From positions 20,592,001 through 20,656,000 of the forward strand of contig NC_053422.1 of the NCBI RefSeq assembly GCF_016859285.1: a stretch of DNA of 64,000 nt, written 5' to 3'. Shown here one piece after another: positions 1-13,187 of the stretch. The number at the start of each line of letters is the position of its first letter. Position 1 is the first letter of the stretch. The position numbers and the translations under genes are program-made. A model generated the notes under the pieces. That model had not been told where the DNA came from. It did not search any database and saw only the letters and a program-made list of their open reading frames with translations. This DNA comes from Xiphias gladius. Its lineage: Eukaryota; Chordata; Actinopteri; Istiophoriformes; Xiphiidae.

Positions 1-298
1 TATTTTCCCATCTGCTCTCTGATCTAATCTTCATCTTCCAATCGGCCAGTGGTCTCGGTAAAAAAAAAAATCTATCCATCAAAATGTGTGTTTAACTAGT
101 GATGCACTGATGAGGATGTATTGACATGTTTGTCTTCATCAGTGCAGGACAGTAGAATACATTTCTGAACTTGATGCACTGAACTGTATAGTTAACAGCT
201 GACTGCCTCTGTTGATGGAAGACTGCAGGAGGCAGGAGGAAGAAATATGCAGATGCTTCAAGTAAATATACCAATACAACAGTGTAAAGTGCTCTGTT

Positions 299-568
299 AG
301 AAGTAGAAGTACTACGTTCAAAATCCTACTAAAGAAAGTCTATACTGTACATTTTGGGTCAGTTCTGGATAATTTGCTACGTGTTTCTTTTTATTACATA
401 AAATATTAATCTGCAAAGTAACAAGTAACTGCAGTTGTCATATAAATGTAAGCAGGCAATGTAGTAAAATGTATGTCTCTGAAATACAGCAGAGTAGAAG
501 TGTAAAGTAGTATAAAATGGGAAGACTAAAGTACTGGAGTAAATGTACTTAGTTACTTTCCACCACTG
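299..568. repeat. Interspersed teleost repeat ending in TTACTTTCCACCACTG
   Basis: Contains phrases typical of a very common fish non-autonomous repeat: AATCTGCAAAGTAACAAGTA, GTAGAAGTGTAAAGTAG, and the terminus ACTTAGTTACTTTCCACCACTG. The matching CAGTGGTGGA terminus is not visible at the left, so the copy looks truncated. Family membership is recalled, not searched. The rest of 1-1026 shows nothing I can assign. Confidence 0.7.
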
Positions 569-1026
569 CGAGTGACTAAGGTAAGCATCATCCTTTTGAA
601 AACGGCACGTAAGCAAAAAATTCATTTTACATTAACTCTAGACTTTATTGATATTCAATTTGAAACTAAAAAATACTGTCATTAGAGTAAATTATGTCTT
701 CCTAGGAATTAAATGATTTAGTCTTCAACTAAGTTATGAAATATTCAAGTTGTGCTAAGGTTTGTTAAAAATGCCAGATGAAGTTTTATGCTGTTTAATA
801 CAAGATTTAATTTAAATGTACGACAAAATTATGACAAAATATCATTTTTCTTCATTAGGTGATGTGATGCTATAACATATACTCTAAACTTATATGATCA
901 AAGAGAGACATTGTGTGAATCAGCACAGAGTAAGGGCCACGATGTAAAGTGGAACTTATTCCTCGGTGCCAAAATCATATTACATAAAATTACAGGATAT
1001 TAAAAAAAACAAGAGACTGTACTAAC

Positions 1027-1417
1027 CGATGCAGGTTCTAGCTGGCACAGAGGACTGGCTGATCCAGAAAGAGACCCAGGAGAGAACCACTAGCAGAATG
1101 GAGGGAACATAGGTCTCCAGGATAAAGAACAACACATTTCTACGCAGTGCAAAATGCAGCACCAGCTTGGGGTATTGTCCTGTGAAGAGAAAATGGATTA
1201 CATTTGTACTCTTCAAAAAGTTTCCTTTATTTAACTCCACATGTGAGGGGAATTCGGAGAGTTGAAGTGTTGTACCCGTTTCGTACACGGCCTCTGACAC
1301 TGATGTATAGTAGCTCTCTATGCTGTACTGAGCCAGCCGCAGTGTGTCAAGACCCCTCACTGAATCATTCCCTCTGGTCCAGTAGAACACCACATCCTGC
1401 AGGTTGTAGCCCCCTGA

Positions 1418-1469
<52 letters not shown>

Positions 1470-3322
1470 GGAGAGAGAGTTATCCTCACACGGGTACACT
1501 AATTAAGTTTTAATAAATCTGACCTGCTAAGCATCGCATTGTCTCTTCAGTTTGATACTCACTGCACTGATGATGATGATGAAAATGGTGATGGTTATGG
1601 TGAGATGAGGATGATTTATGTCCATCTACACTCTTGATGGAGGGTGTCAGGTATTACTCACAGCTCTCCAGCTGCAGAGTGCACACCTGTCTGTCCATGG
1701 GGTACTTGGTCAGGTCCATGTTGCAGGCGATCGTAGCCGTGATGCTGTTGTGTATTCATAGCAAGAGCATTAGAAAACTTCAAAAACTCCCCCAAAAAAG
1801 ACTTTTGCTATTTTGATGAGAGACAGGGCAATGTAATAATAGTAACAATTAGTGAGCACAAAGAACTCTCTACCCCTGAGCAACAATCTAGAGGACAAAG
1901 TCTAATATCTGAAGTGTCAATGTTAGATATTTCTGTATATGATGCATTCATTATGTAATAGTGGCTGAGTCTCCAAGCATTTGAATTGAAATTCTTCTGT
2001 TGATGTATTATTTCTAAAAATGCTAGAAATGTTGCAAAGGGCAACATAGTGTCCTAATGAATTGTTATTGCAAAAAAACGGTAATTTCACGAGGAATGGG
2101 GCAGACTCCACCATCACCACCATAAAATCAGACACCGTTAAGTCAGGAAACAAAACTGTGTTCCTGCACTTCGGACTAATGATGAATGACCCAAGTACAC
2201 TGCAAAAAACTGCCCTTTCTGTCCTCAATAAAGCTGTCAAGGCATAATAAAGTTCTCTATCAGTGAGACATGACAGATACGATGTAAGGACACATTTTGA
2301 CTGTGGCCAAAGGGGACTCTGCAAATATTCCCTAACACAATCTGAACTGTTTGAAGGGAACAAAAAAATACAGGAATTCAGTGGCATTCCCTTAAGTAAT
2401 ATGACTGAAAGATGATACATAAGTGCTTCTTTTTTGTTGTTGTTGCTTTTTTCAGTAAAACCCAAGGCCAATTCAAGGTTGATTACAACCATGAAAACAA
2501 CATGAGACTGAAAAATTTGGAAAAATGTCCTCCTCCTTTTAGCACCCCTTCATTTTCTATTCTTCCAGGTCATTTTCCTCCTACAAGCTCAGAAGAATCT
2601 GAAAAGCTTATTCGGTGGCACTTACAGGAGAATCAAATGCCAGTAAATGTCAAATCAATACACCTAAACCTTTAGAGAAAAAGAAAGTACCGGAGGGCAT
2701 AGAGAACAGTTCCGTTGCTGAAGATGCGTATGAGGCGGTTTTCCACCGTGACATCGTGCAGGAAGGAGCGCTTGGAGTCGGGGATGAAGGTGTCGGGGAT
2801 CCAGAGCAGTGACACCAGGCGTCCGTCCAGACTGACGCTCTCGTTTCCCGGGAACAGCAGCCTGGAATCCCGCCAGCGCTGACGGAGGAAGATAGTGGCA
2901 GTGTAGTCCTGAAAAGATGATGTGAACCTTCATTCATTTATCCAGTCATTCATGTTTTTCAGTCGCACACTTAGTCACGTGCTCCCACATTCACCCACTG
3001 GCACAAAAATAGTAGGAAGAGCTCTATACCATATTGATTTCAGAGATGGCATCAATACTGGCGATATCGAGGCTCATTCCAATTTCCACAGGACCCTCTA
3101 TCAAAGACAAAGGGACTGGTGTTAAGTCCAGTTTTTTGCTTTAACTGACACTCAAGTTCCGCTCAAAACTGTTTTAAATGAAACAATCACTTTTCAAGCT
3201 CCTTCCTACCATTGAAATTAGGTCTGAGGTAGCGGTTGTATCCTTTCATCAGCTTCTGAATTGTTGGCTGAAGCTGAGAGTCGTTCCATTCACCCCAGTG
3301 ATGGTTAGGGAACATACAGGCA
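1027..3322 (-). CDS. gabrp: GABA-A receptor pi subunit, partial (six exons; 3' end beyond left edge)
   Basis: Encodes part of a Cys-loop ligand-gated chloride channel subunit of the plasma membrane. Exons in transcript order are 3322-3210, 3097-3030, 2908-2691, 1744-1662, 1413-1276 and 1179-1027. All have GT..AG borders and join in phase. The lengths 68, 83, 138 and 153 nt are the classic GABA-A receptor exon sizes. Visible motifs are [34 protein letters not shown], a Cys-loop pair ([11 protein letters not shown] to C), RGNDSVRGL and the start of the first membrane segment ([22 protein letters not shown]). Agreement with pi is closest by memory ([24 protein letters not shown]). Transmembrane segments 2-4 and the intracellular loop are not in the window. 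The signal-peptide exon upstream of 3322 was not identified; an in-frame Met at 3378 exists, but a pyrimidine-rich acceptor at 3323-3324 argues that the exon starts at 3322. Confidence 0.9.
1419..1466. repeat. (CA)24 microsatellite next to a gabrp splice acceptor
   Basis: An uninterrupted CA run, read as (TG)24 on the coding minus strand. It ends about 5 nt before the acceptor of the 138-nt gabrp exon, where a pyrimidine tract would normally be. Confidence 0.95.
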
Positions 3323-3871
3323 CTGATACAAAAGAGAGAGATCAAAGAGAAAAGAGGCTGGAGGTTGAAAATGGACAATAAATGTCTGTGCAGAGCATAA
3401 GCTGAGGAAATGCATCTCCAGTCACCGTAAAGATCAACATCAGCATGCGTTTTTGACCCTGTACGAGTGTTTTCGACCCGAGGTCTCTCACCCGTGCGTG
3501 AAGGTCAGGCAGAGGATCGGTAGCATGTGCAGCTGGACAGACATTGCAGATCAGCCGGCAGAGGTCAGCAACTACGATCGGGGAAATGCGACACAGGCCA
3601 GAACATGAACCGCTGTCCACAAATCATTCTCCTGCACATTTACATTTACAACGACATTTCACCATAGGGCGGCGGCACCTCACCAAATGTGATCACAGAC
3701 TTCAGGGGAAATATGCAGCACAGCAGTCATTCTCAACCTTTGATGTGATAAAACGGTGCCTTCTCCCTGCCCTCATTGTTGTAAAATACACTGGAAACTT
3801 GTATTGATCTCCATCTCCCTGCATTCATGAATACATTAGTAGCTGCTCCATTTGGCTCTCACACCCGTGCG

Positions 3872-5641
3872 CGCACACACACATGCGCGCGCTCGAACAC
3901 TTATGGACACAAAGAGATAAAGGCAGTGTGTAGACAAGGCCACCTGTGTGCACCCACATATTGACATGCTTGTTTTTGAGTGTTTCCTGCACGTAAAGTA
4001 TGTCACATAGTCTGTCACCTGCTGATTTATTGGGCCATTAGCTTACGGTTTATTCGCAAAGCCTCCCTGACAACTAATCCCGTCACTAACTCATCGAGGA
4101 TTCCTTGTTGTCTAGCTGTCACTTACCGCCACTTCCCTCCCATCTCCTCTTTTAGATAGATCTCACTGTCAGCATTAGACTCGAGCCCTCCTTACCTCTG
4201 ACTTTCGTCCAAATACTTTGAATCTATCATGCCGTGTTTGTGTTTCCAGCTATTCCCAAAGCAATCTCTGCAAACATTACACTGACATGTTGCCAGAACC
4301 TGAGCAAAGGATTTCCATTAAATATTCCATGTATTATTTACACAGCATTGCCATTATAAAGTATCATGCATATGAAGACCAATGATTTCCTTTCCTAGTG
4401 GCCAAAATGAAAGTTAAAGAGCCACAGAATATTACTGTAATTTTTTTCTCTACACATGCCAGTTTTGATTATTTCATGAATTTACTCGTGCACTGCTTTG
4501 TAGCTTAGGCTAAAGTCTCAGTTGATTTTTTGAGCTGGTTTGTGTTTCATTCTCTCATTCCTCTTTTAGTCCACACTTCATCAGTCACTTGTTTCCCTGG
4601 AGCCATGTATTGACAAACTAGAGAACAGCATATTAATCTGTAGTATCTCTCTTCTTTACCTTTGCTCAGAATTGTCTGTGCATGCACGTATCTAGAAACA
4701 CATATCTTTACATTCCACCTTTTCTTACTCTAAAAAACTCTCTATCTTTAAATGTTTTACACACACACACACATGCGCGCGCTCGAACACTTATGGACAC
4801 AAAGAGATAAAGGCAGTGTGTAGACAAGGCCACCTGTGTGCACCCACATATTGACATGCTTGTTTTTGAGTGTTTCCTGCACGTAAAGTATGTCACATAG
4901 TCTGTCACCTGCTGATTTATTGGGCCATTAGCTTACGGTTTATTCGCAAAGCCTCCTGACAACTAATCCCGTCACTAACTCATCGAGGATTCCTTGTTGT
5001 CTAGCTGTCACTTACCGCCACTTCCCTCCCATCTCCTCTTAGATAGATCTCACTGTCAGCATTAGACTCGAGCCCTCCTTACCTCTGACTTTCGTCCAAA
5101 TACTTTGAATCTATCATGCCGTGTTTGTGTTTCCAGCTATTCCCAAAGCAATCTCTGCAAACATTACACTGACATGTTGCCAGAACCTGAGCAAAGGATT
5201 TCCATTAAATATTCCATGTATTATTTACACAGCATTGCCATTATAAAGTATCATGCATATGAAGACCAATGATTTCCTTTCCTAGTGGCCAAAATGAAAG
5301 TTAAAGAGCCACAGAATATTACTGTAATTTTTTTCTCTACACATGCCAGTTTTGATTATTTCATGAATTTACTCGTGCACTGCTTTGTAGCTTAGGCTAA
5401 AGTCTCAGTTGATTTTTTGAGCTGGTTTGTGTTTCATTCTCTCATTCCTCTTTTAGTCCACACTTCATCAGTCACTTGTTTCCCTGGAGCCATGTATTGA
5501 CAAACTAGAGAACTGCATATTAATCTGTAGTATCTCTCTTCTTTACCTTTGCTCAGAATTGTCTGTGCATGCACGTATCTAGAAACACATATCTTTACAT
5601 TCCACCTTTTCTTACTCTAAAAAACTCTCTATCTTTAAATG

Positions 5642-5657
<16 letters not shown>
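3872..5657. repeat. Tandem duplication of an about 890 bp unit (two copies)
   Basis: The stretch from about 3873 to 4762 is repeated from about 4763 to 5650. I saw one substitution (A at 4627, T at 5514) and two small indels (one C near 4064, two T near 4153), so the copies are over 99 percent identical. Both copies begin in a CA-rich tract followed by ATGCGCGCGCTCGAACAC and end in ATGTTTTACACACA. No coding content recognised in the unit. Confidence 0.95.

Positions 5658-5695
<38 letters not shown>
5646..5695. repeat. (CA)n microsatellite
   Basis: About 25 CA units at the right end of the tandem duplication, followed by a TC-rich tract at 5716-5733. Confidence 0.95.
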
Positions 5696-5696
<1 letters not shown>

Positions 5697-6131
5697 AGTT
5701 TTTCATGCTCAGATTTCTCTCTCTCTCTCTCTCCTACCTGTCTCAATCTTCTGGTTTTTCTTTTTCCACCTCAGGTCATTCCTCTTCTGTCTCAGCTCTT
5801 TCCTTTGTTTCCTCTTCCACTCTTCAATTTTTGTCTTGTCCAAATGTTGCCAGTGGCTGAGATTTTTCCCCTTTCTTTATTTGCAATTAAATCCCACTGG
5901 TTCTTCCATCTACCAATAAATCACAGTTGCTTCTGTTCTTTGGTCCTGGTGTGAGGGCTACTGTTGGTTGTTTTACTGTTTGTGCTTCTCCTTCTGACTC
6001 TCTGCAAAGCTGTATTCATCTCCCCCCAGAGCCACTGTGCACCCCCTCCCTCCATCTCTCTCCCTCTCTGTTTATGCCACTCACCATCTCATTTGCACTG
6101 CATCTTTCCCCTCTTTTTTCACCCCCCACCT

Positions 6132-6132
<1 letters not shown>

Positions 6133-6214
<82 letters not shown>
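6133..6214. repeat. (CA)41 microsatellite
   Basis: The longest dinucleotide run in the window, about 41 CA units, in a CT-rich context (6010-6420). Confidence 0.95.
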
Positions 6215-6218
<4 letters not shown>

Positions 6219-8455
6219 TATGCACCCACACACATTCACATCCAGTTTGATTCCCCATATCACTTCTTTTTTTTCTCATTTCCCTCTTCTCATACGTTCT
6301 CTTTTGGCCCTTAATCTCTATTTACCTCCTTCTCCTCCGATTTACACCGACACCGCACCTCCTTCTGGGCTGCAAAGCTCACCTCTCATGCCCTCTCCCT
6401 CCTCACCTCCAACTCTGTTGCCTTGCATCATTGTCATCATCTGGTTTATTTTCCTCTCAGCTCTGTCTTCTATCTCTATCTTCACTTTCATAAAAAGCCC
6501 ATGTGGTACCCATGTGAGATAAAAGGACCATTTTCGACAGCTTTTCTTTTTCTTCTTTTTCTAAACATGGTCTTCTTGCCTCTCCTTTTCTACTGCAGCT
6601 CCCAGTTTATGAATTACAAATCTAACTCTAAATCTAAATCTAACTCTAAGCCACAACATGTACACGTTTATGTCACTGCTCTTGCTTGGGCTGATGGGGA
6701 TTATCGGAAATAACCAGGAGCAGAACTGTGGGATTTATAATGGTGATGATGATGATGATGATAGTGCTGGTGATGACTTATCCACACGCAGCAGTCATCC
6801 TTAGCCCAAAGACCAATACGCTTTGTGCTACGTGGTCAATCCTTCAGTTTTGTGTGATTAATCTCTATTAGCTCTTCGTTATCCTCTGGCTTGGTACAGA
6901 CGCTTCAGCTCTAATTATATAGCCTGACCTCCAGCAGCCCACTGGTAGGAGCTCCAGCATATGTGAGAAAGCCTTGGGGGTAGACTGCCTAATAACACTT
7001 TATGAGATTTCAGTGTAGGCGTTTGACCTGCTGCAGCCTATTGTTTTCCCATTCTGTATTCCCCAGTACTGACTAATGGTCGTAATTGGTCTCCAACAAG
7101 CGGCTTTGTTGCTACCCCAGTTTATGTAGTGCGTCGGTAACACACTGGTGTCATAAAGCTCCCTTATCCTTAATTTCATGCTGTGATGGCTATTTTCTGG
7201 AATAAATCGTCTTTCAGTTTTAATGATGATGGCGAAGAGGGCTTGGAAGGAACATGAGATGATCTGATTTGCATCCACCTTGAGAATTATGTGAATCGGA
7301 GTGTACACACAGCACCTGACAGTGAAAGTGAAAAAAGGAGACGTTTGTGAGGCACCTGAGGGGAGGATGTTAATGTTTGATCTGGGAGCTGGATGGCTAA
7401 TGAATGATCAGAATTAGAGCAGCAGTGTGAGAGAGGCAGACAACTCAGTGTTAGTCAGCATTCAGCTGGATGCCTCTGTCTACCTGCCTCCTCTTTCACA
7501 ACTGCCAAAGAGTGTGTATGTTTTCCTTTTTATTTCTCTTGGCACTTTAATGCACATGAAATCCTTGTTTATCCGTATCTGGCCACTGGTCCATTTCTCT
7601 TACGCATTTATCATTTATCTCGCTGTTCATATCTTCTTGTTAGTTGTTCTGTCCCTGTCTCTTTATGACCTATTTCACATCCTTTGACCATTTATCTGCC
7701 AGTTTTATGGCTGCTTTCCTTGGTCAGTTCAACTTTAACGTCAACACCACAGATACTTCATCTGTTGGAAGTTTGATTGTGGCTGCAGTGAAATCCCAAT
7801 GCCCAGGCTTTAGAAATTGTGCCCAAAGCTGATGAAGCCTAAGGGGTTTACCAAGTAGAGATTTGTGCATCACTAAATTAAAGAACATTATGCACGACAA
7901 AATTGTTACATAGAGAGTAGCTGTTAATGAACATTAGTAATTGCCAGGTGTAACTTTTTTAGTAGCTAACTGAACCAACTGACAAAGCTAATGATAGCTT
8001 GCTAATAAGCTTGCTAATTTGAATAAATGCTGTAATGATGTAAACTAAAAACATTTAAGTCCTGTTAGATGAATATAACACCCGTATACCTCAAACTGCA
8101 AAATGCTAGACTATGAACTACACTGTGAGAGCAGTGAGATTGAGCCAAAACAGTAAATCCCTACAGAAGCTCCATAAAGCTGAGGAGAGCTACACATTCA
8201 GGTGATAATTCTTTGTCTGTCAATATCATAATAGGTAAATATTGGTCATCGCCGCTTTAGGTTTCAATGGGCAACCCTATTTAGTAACACACTAGATTGA
8301 AACTATCTGGTTGTTCCTGTTAACTTAGATGGAACTTCAAACACAAAATGAACAAGTGGTTCAACCCAATCCATATCATTAGAATTCTTTTTTGTTCGGG
8401 ATGCACATGTCATTAACTGGTCCCTGTTGACCCCCCCCTTTGTTCATTTTTTATT

Positions 8456-8700
8456 ACCTCCACCAAGGAGGTTATGTAATCACCAACGTCTGTTTGTTTG
8501 TTTGCTTGTTTGTCAGCAGGATTATGCAAAAAATACTGGACTGTTTTGCACCGAGCTTGGTGGAGGGATGGGGCACGGGCCAGGGAAGAACCCATTGAAT
8601 TGGGGGGCATATCCGGATTTTTCACTACGAATTTGAATTTTTTCCTCTGAAGTCTGGTCTATGTTCTCTGAAACTGGCCTTGGCAGAGGTCTGTGCTCCT
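8456..8700. repeat. MITE-like interspersed repeat with short inverted ends
   Basis: Starts with ACCTCCACCAAGGAGGTTATG and ends with GGCCTTGGCAGAGGTCTGTG. The ends are imperfect inverted repeats (ACCTCCACCAAGG against CCTTGGCAGAGGT). The interior phrases GTTTGTTTG..CAGCAGGATTATGCAAAAA and CTTGGTGGAGGGATGGGGCA belong to a repeat I recall as widespread in marine fishes. No transposase present. Confidence 0.75.
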
Positions 8701-11593
8701 CCTCTATCATAATCTGTGTGGCCAAGAACATTTAATGCTGCACTTTGGTTTCTTTCCCATGAATCACCTGCTGTGTAACCACCTTTCTCTTAATCTCTTT
8801 GCCTCTCACCCTTTAACTCAGTTTATCTTCCTCTTCCTCTCTCACTGTCTCTCTGTCATTGTGAATAAGCGTTTTGAAGACACCGTGTTTCAGGTAATGT
8901 TCATCTCCTCCTCTCCACAGCGGCACCCGAAAATGGAAACGTTAGAGCCCACGCGTTTTCCTGGTGATCTGCTGTCATGTGACAATTGGAAATGTCACAG
9001 GACTGCCCATGAGAGGGACAGAGATAAATCTCTCCTAAATGACAGTGACGGCTGCGATGTCCAGAAGGAACATATATGAACGAATGCAGCGTGGATTCTG
9101 ATCCCTCTGCACTAGCCTCTGCTCTGAGCCAGCTGTCATATCTCTTTGTGACGATTGTGTCTACTTGTGAAGTGGATGAAGTGTTTTCTGCTGTCTTTCC
9201 TCAGATACAGTGGACATGAAATTGTGATGTAACATTTCTCTCAACCCTTTTTTTCCCAAAAGATCTACGCACTCAGCCTTTGTTGGCTCATGCCCAAGGT
9301 TTGATGTGTGGCAAGCTTAAGGCAATTCTTCTTTTGTGACTCTCTTATCTTTGAGCAGACTGGCAGTTTTTGTATGCAGAAAATTACTGTCACTGATCTT
9401 GTTGATCTCAAAACAGTCAACTGCCTTATTATCATTCCCTATATTTCCACATCATTCCTCCTATCATCTCTTAAAGTTTTGCTAAAGTGTTTTCATCCCT
9501 TTTCTACATATTATCACTTATGTGACATTAGCTGCCTGGTCCCTCAAGAGCAATATATCCACAAAAGTATAATTAAAATTCTTTGAAGACAGTGTTCATA
9601 TAGCATGGCACAGCATTCTGTTTGGGACTGGGAGCAGGAACCAGCCCTCAGGAATACTAACCACAACTTGCATTTGGTACATCAGGAAAGTACTTTACTA
9701 AAAGTACAGAGGATTAGAAACCTCTGGCTTAGATAGCCCCGGGCTATTTGATGTGGTCCGTCTAACTCTATGCTAACAGATGAGAATTCAAATTAGCTCT
9801 TATATTAGCATAACTCTGCAGTTGTGCACATCACTTAATACGTGAATAAATACAGGTACGGGTGTAATAACAGTAAGTACACTGACAATGAATCAACATT
9901 GAATTCCCATGTCTCACCATCCCTCCACTTCAACAAAATGACAGAAACATATTTTCTGAGAATGTCAGTAGTTTGCTGATGTTCTCTGGTCTTTTTTGCA
10001 TCAACCGTTCAGTTCCTGTATGATGTGATTTAGGATTGTACCTTACAAAACAATCTGAATGGAAGTTGCTTCCAGCAGCACTGGCAGTGATTCATAAAAT
10101 ATTTAAACCAAACAGTATATTCTTTTTAAAGAATCAGCCTTTATCCATAGCACAAGCAGTACAAAAAAGGACTAGGCTCAACACCTAAGGATTATTTGAC
10201 TCTGTATATTGTGGGTTAAGGTGTGTGTTGAGTGTGAAAATCCTTTTTGGCCCAAAAACGACAAACACCAGAGCTGAGGAAAATTCGGAATGAATAAAAG
10301 AAAGGTCACATCATGTTTTGTCTTTTATGCCCTGTCTATACGATGAATTACTGTATATACTGTATTACTGACAGGACCCACACTAAAGAGTAACCTAGTT
10401 AGTGAAGTAGTGCTTAAGTTGGGAAGATGAGTTAAAAAATGTCCCATTCAAGGTATCTCTTTCAGTGCTCCGAGCCACACCACAACATTTATTAGAAGAG
10501 CAGCTGATTCACTTGTTTTCTTTCCCACGAGGACTCGGGGATTTGGAACGCAGCCAAAACACAGAAGGGGTGAAAATAGAACAATGCAGTGTGAAATAAT
10601 CTGCTTACTCCCTTGATGTTAACGTCTTCTTTTCTGTCTTCAGCTGGCTGCCACTTGAAATGGCTGAGAGGTTACTTAAGCTTCAAACTTTTGTATCCCC
10701 CGAAATGATGCGGCCAATGATGTGAGATAATTTTCTTGAGCAAACAGACACTGTGAGGCGAATAGAAAGTCAGGCATCGACGGGAGTGAGTCAGTCGTTG
10801 AGTCTTTGGGGCAGAGAAAATTTGCATGACGTTAACAGACTGTTACTCCTTGTCTCCAGGTAATAAAAACCACTTACCTATCTACCTCCAATCCTGTCTT
10901 TATCAAACTAACATCAGTCCTTTTATCTACAGGGATAAACTCATATATTCTGTTATAGGCAAAGGTTATGTTGTGTAATAATATGGATTTCGCACGGTAT
11001 TACATGAATCTACATTGCATTGATTTTTGCTGTGTGCACGTTCAGGGGAAGAGGAACCGCAGGAGCCACGCTCTCCTCACCGTAGAGCTCCTGCCTGCTC
11101 TGCCCTCAGGCCCACCCGGGCTGTTATTAGTGCCATCGGCGGCAGAGGAACACTGAAAGCTCCTCTCCCTGGACACAGTCTGTCAAGACCCACCAGGGAG
11201 GAAAGTCGTTTTTTTAATATAAGATATTCAATTTTTACCTTCCCCTAGCATAGCTGTGGGAATTGACTATCCCCTTAGCCATCACGCTAGCCAGTCACTC
11301 GGGAAAGTGAGGCACTTCAGCTCCATTTAGAGTTTGCAATCTTTCATTTAAATCTGACAGTCTCATCTATCAATTCCACACGCAATGAAACGGACCATAA
11401 CGCAAATGTCGAAGACAGGTTGTTTCGTTTGCAGGGGAATGCTTTTAAATGCATGTTTACACGTTAAACTACAAGGCACCAGTGGGGCCAGTTAACTGCA
11501 GGTGGATGTAGGGAGGAGAAAAAGTTAGAAGCTGAGATAGTCTGATAACAAGCTTCTTTCATTTTCTCTTCCAATCTACTGAGACAACACTCT

Positions 11594-11790
11594 TTAAAGG
11601 TTGAAGGAGTAGTCTGACTATTGACCCATTTGGGGAAATAGGCTCATTCGCTTTCTTGCCGAGAGTTAGATGAGAAGACTGACACCACTCTAACTTCTGC
11701 GAGGTAAATGTGAAGCTACCAGCAGTAGTCAGTTAGCTTAGTCATGAGAAATGGGAGTGGTATTGAGCTTCTTGGCAAAAAAGCGAGTAA
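11594..11790. repeat. Interspersed teleost repeat (TTCGCTTTCTTGCCGAGAGTTAG family)
   Basis: The phrases TTTGGGGAAATAGGCTCATT, CTTTCTTGCCGAGAGTTAGA, TGAGAAGACTGACACCACTC and GTTAGCTTAG are diagnostic, by memory, of an abundant fish repeat. Non-coding. Confidence 0.75.
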
Positions 11791-12907
11791 TTGTATATCC
11801 TAAAATGTCAATCCAAAGCTTGAAAGACTACATTACAGTTGCTCCCCAGGTCCCTGCTTACTCTAAACCTCTTTTTTAAACCTTCCTTCCTCACTCCTCT
11901 TTCTCTCAGGAGTCTCCATCTTTCCATCGGGCAGTCCCTCTTTCGCCAATCAAGTAAAATGTTTTGTCCCCTGCTCTGACTTCTCCAGTCTGTTTTTATT
12001 GAGCAACTGAAGTGTGAATCCATCAACCAGGCCTGCGGATCCCACAGGATCTCTTGCGGATTCAGGCCATCTAATCGGCCATAACCCTGGCAACAACCCT
12101 GGAAAAGGACAGATCAAGATTGTAAGCACACGTAAACACTCTCACTTTGTTCTACAAGGCACTGTTGTACCTTGGTGATGATGTTTACTTCTGCTCATTG
12201 TTTTCACTGTGTATCTCAGGTCAAGTGTATTACAATAAGACTCATTTATTCTCCATTCATTCCTTTTGCTTTGGACCTGCATCTCTGTATTCAGAGCATT
12301 AGCTTTAGCACTGACCTCTCTTACCTATGTAAGTTCTTGGCTGTATTCTCATTATCGTGGCGCTTCTTGCCTTTGTCAAATCAGTCTACTGACCCATAGT
12401 CCCTCCTGCCAGAATTACCCCTTTCCCTGGAGCAAGTCCTGTCCCTTTTGCCTTTCCACTTGAATTTCAGATGAGTGGAGTGTCAGGAGTGGTTATTGTC
12501 TGGACCTGGTTGGCATCTCATTTAATTCCACAGATGGGAGGAGAGGTGAACAGTGAAAAAGTTCCCCTGTCACCTTGATCCTGCCAACTCTAATGGGCCA
12601 ATGGTACTGAGAAGAGGGAAATAATGCTTATCAGGGTTCCCGTATTCTGTGTCGTCGTGTGGTGTTTATGTGTGGAAAGTCTATTTCTGTGATTTCATTG
12701 TCTTTTTTTAATTCTTGTTAACTAGCTGAGCTGGTCCTGTTTTTCCGTGAGCCTTGTTTTGCTAATTGATCCTGTTTTAATTATGTCCTTTACATATTAA
12801 AATGAACTAAAAACGAATGTGTGACAAAGTTGTTAAAGGATTTTTTAGTCATTATACTTCAGTTGTGTATACCTTTTTATTTATTTTTTTTTCTTAAGTT
12901 TGACTTT

Positions 12908-12975
12908 ATAGGAATAGTTACAGGAGAAGATTAGCCTAGCTTAGCATAAGCTAACAGACAGGGAACAGGAAGAAT
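12908..12975. repeat. Fragment of the same teleost repeat family as 11594-11790
   Basis: AATAGTTACAGG and TAGCCTAGCTTAGCATAAG..GGGAACAGGAAG match the downstream part of the family. It is followed by AT and GT microsatellites. Confidence 0.55.
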
Positions 12976-12976
12976 C

Positions 12977-12979
<3 letters not shown>

Positions 12980-13024
<45 letters not shown>
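12980..13024. repeat. (AT)n-(GT)n compound microsatellite
   Basis: About 16 AT units pass into about 6 GT units. Confidence 0.9.
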
Positions 13025-13025
<1 letters not shown>

Positions 13026-13113
13026 GTTGTGTATGTCTCTATATGTGTATATATATATATACATATAATTTTTCAATATCCACATTGGGAGGAACATGGT
13101 TTTCACCTCCTTC

Positions 13114-13115
<2 letters not shown>

Positions 13116-13186
<71 letters not shown>
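13116..13186. repeat. (GT)35 microsatellite
   Basis: An uninterrupted GT run of about 71 nt. Confidence 0.95.

Positions 13187-13187
<1 letters not shown>

Noticed and set aside
5927-6522. Several long open frames through the CA microsatellite (His-Thr repeats) on both strands
   Set aside because: The frames exist only because the dinucleotide repeat lacks stops; no splice or protein-family support.
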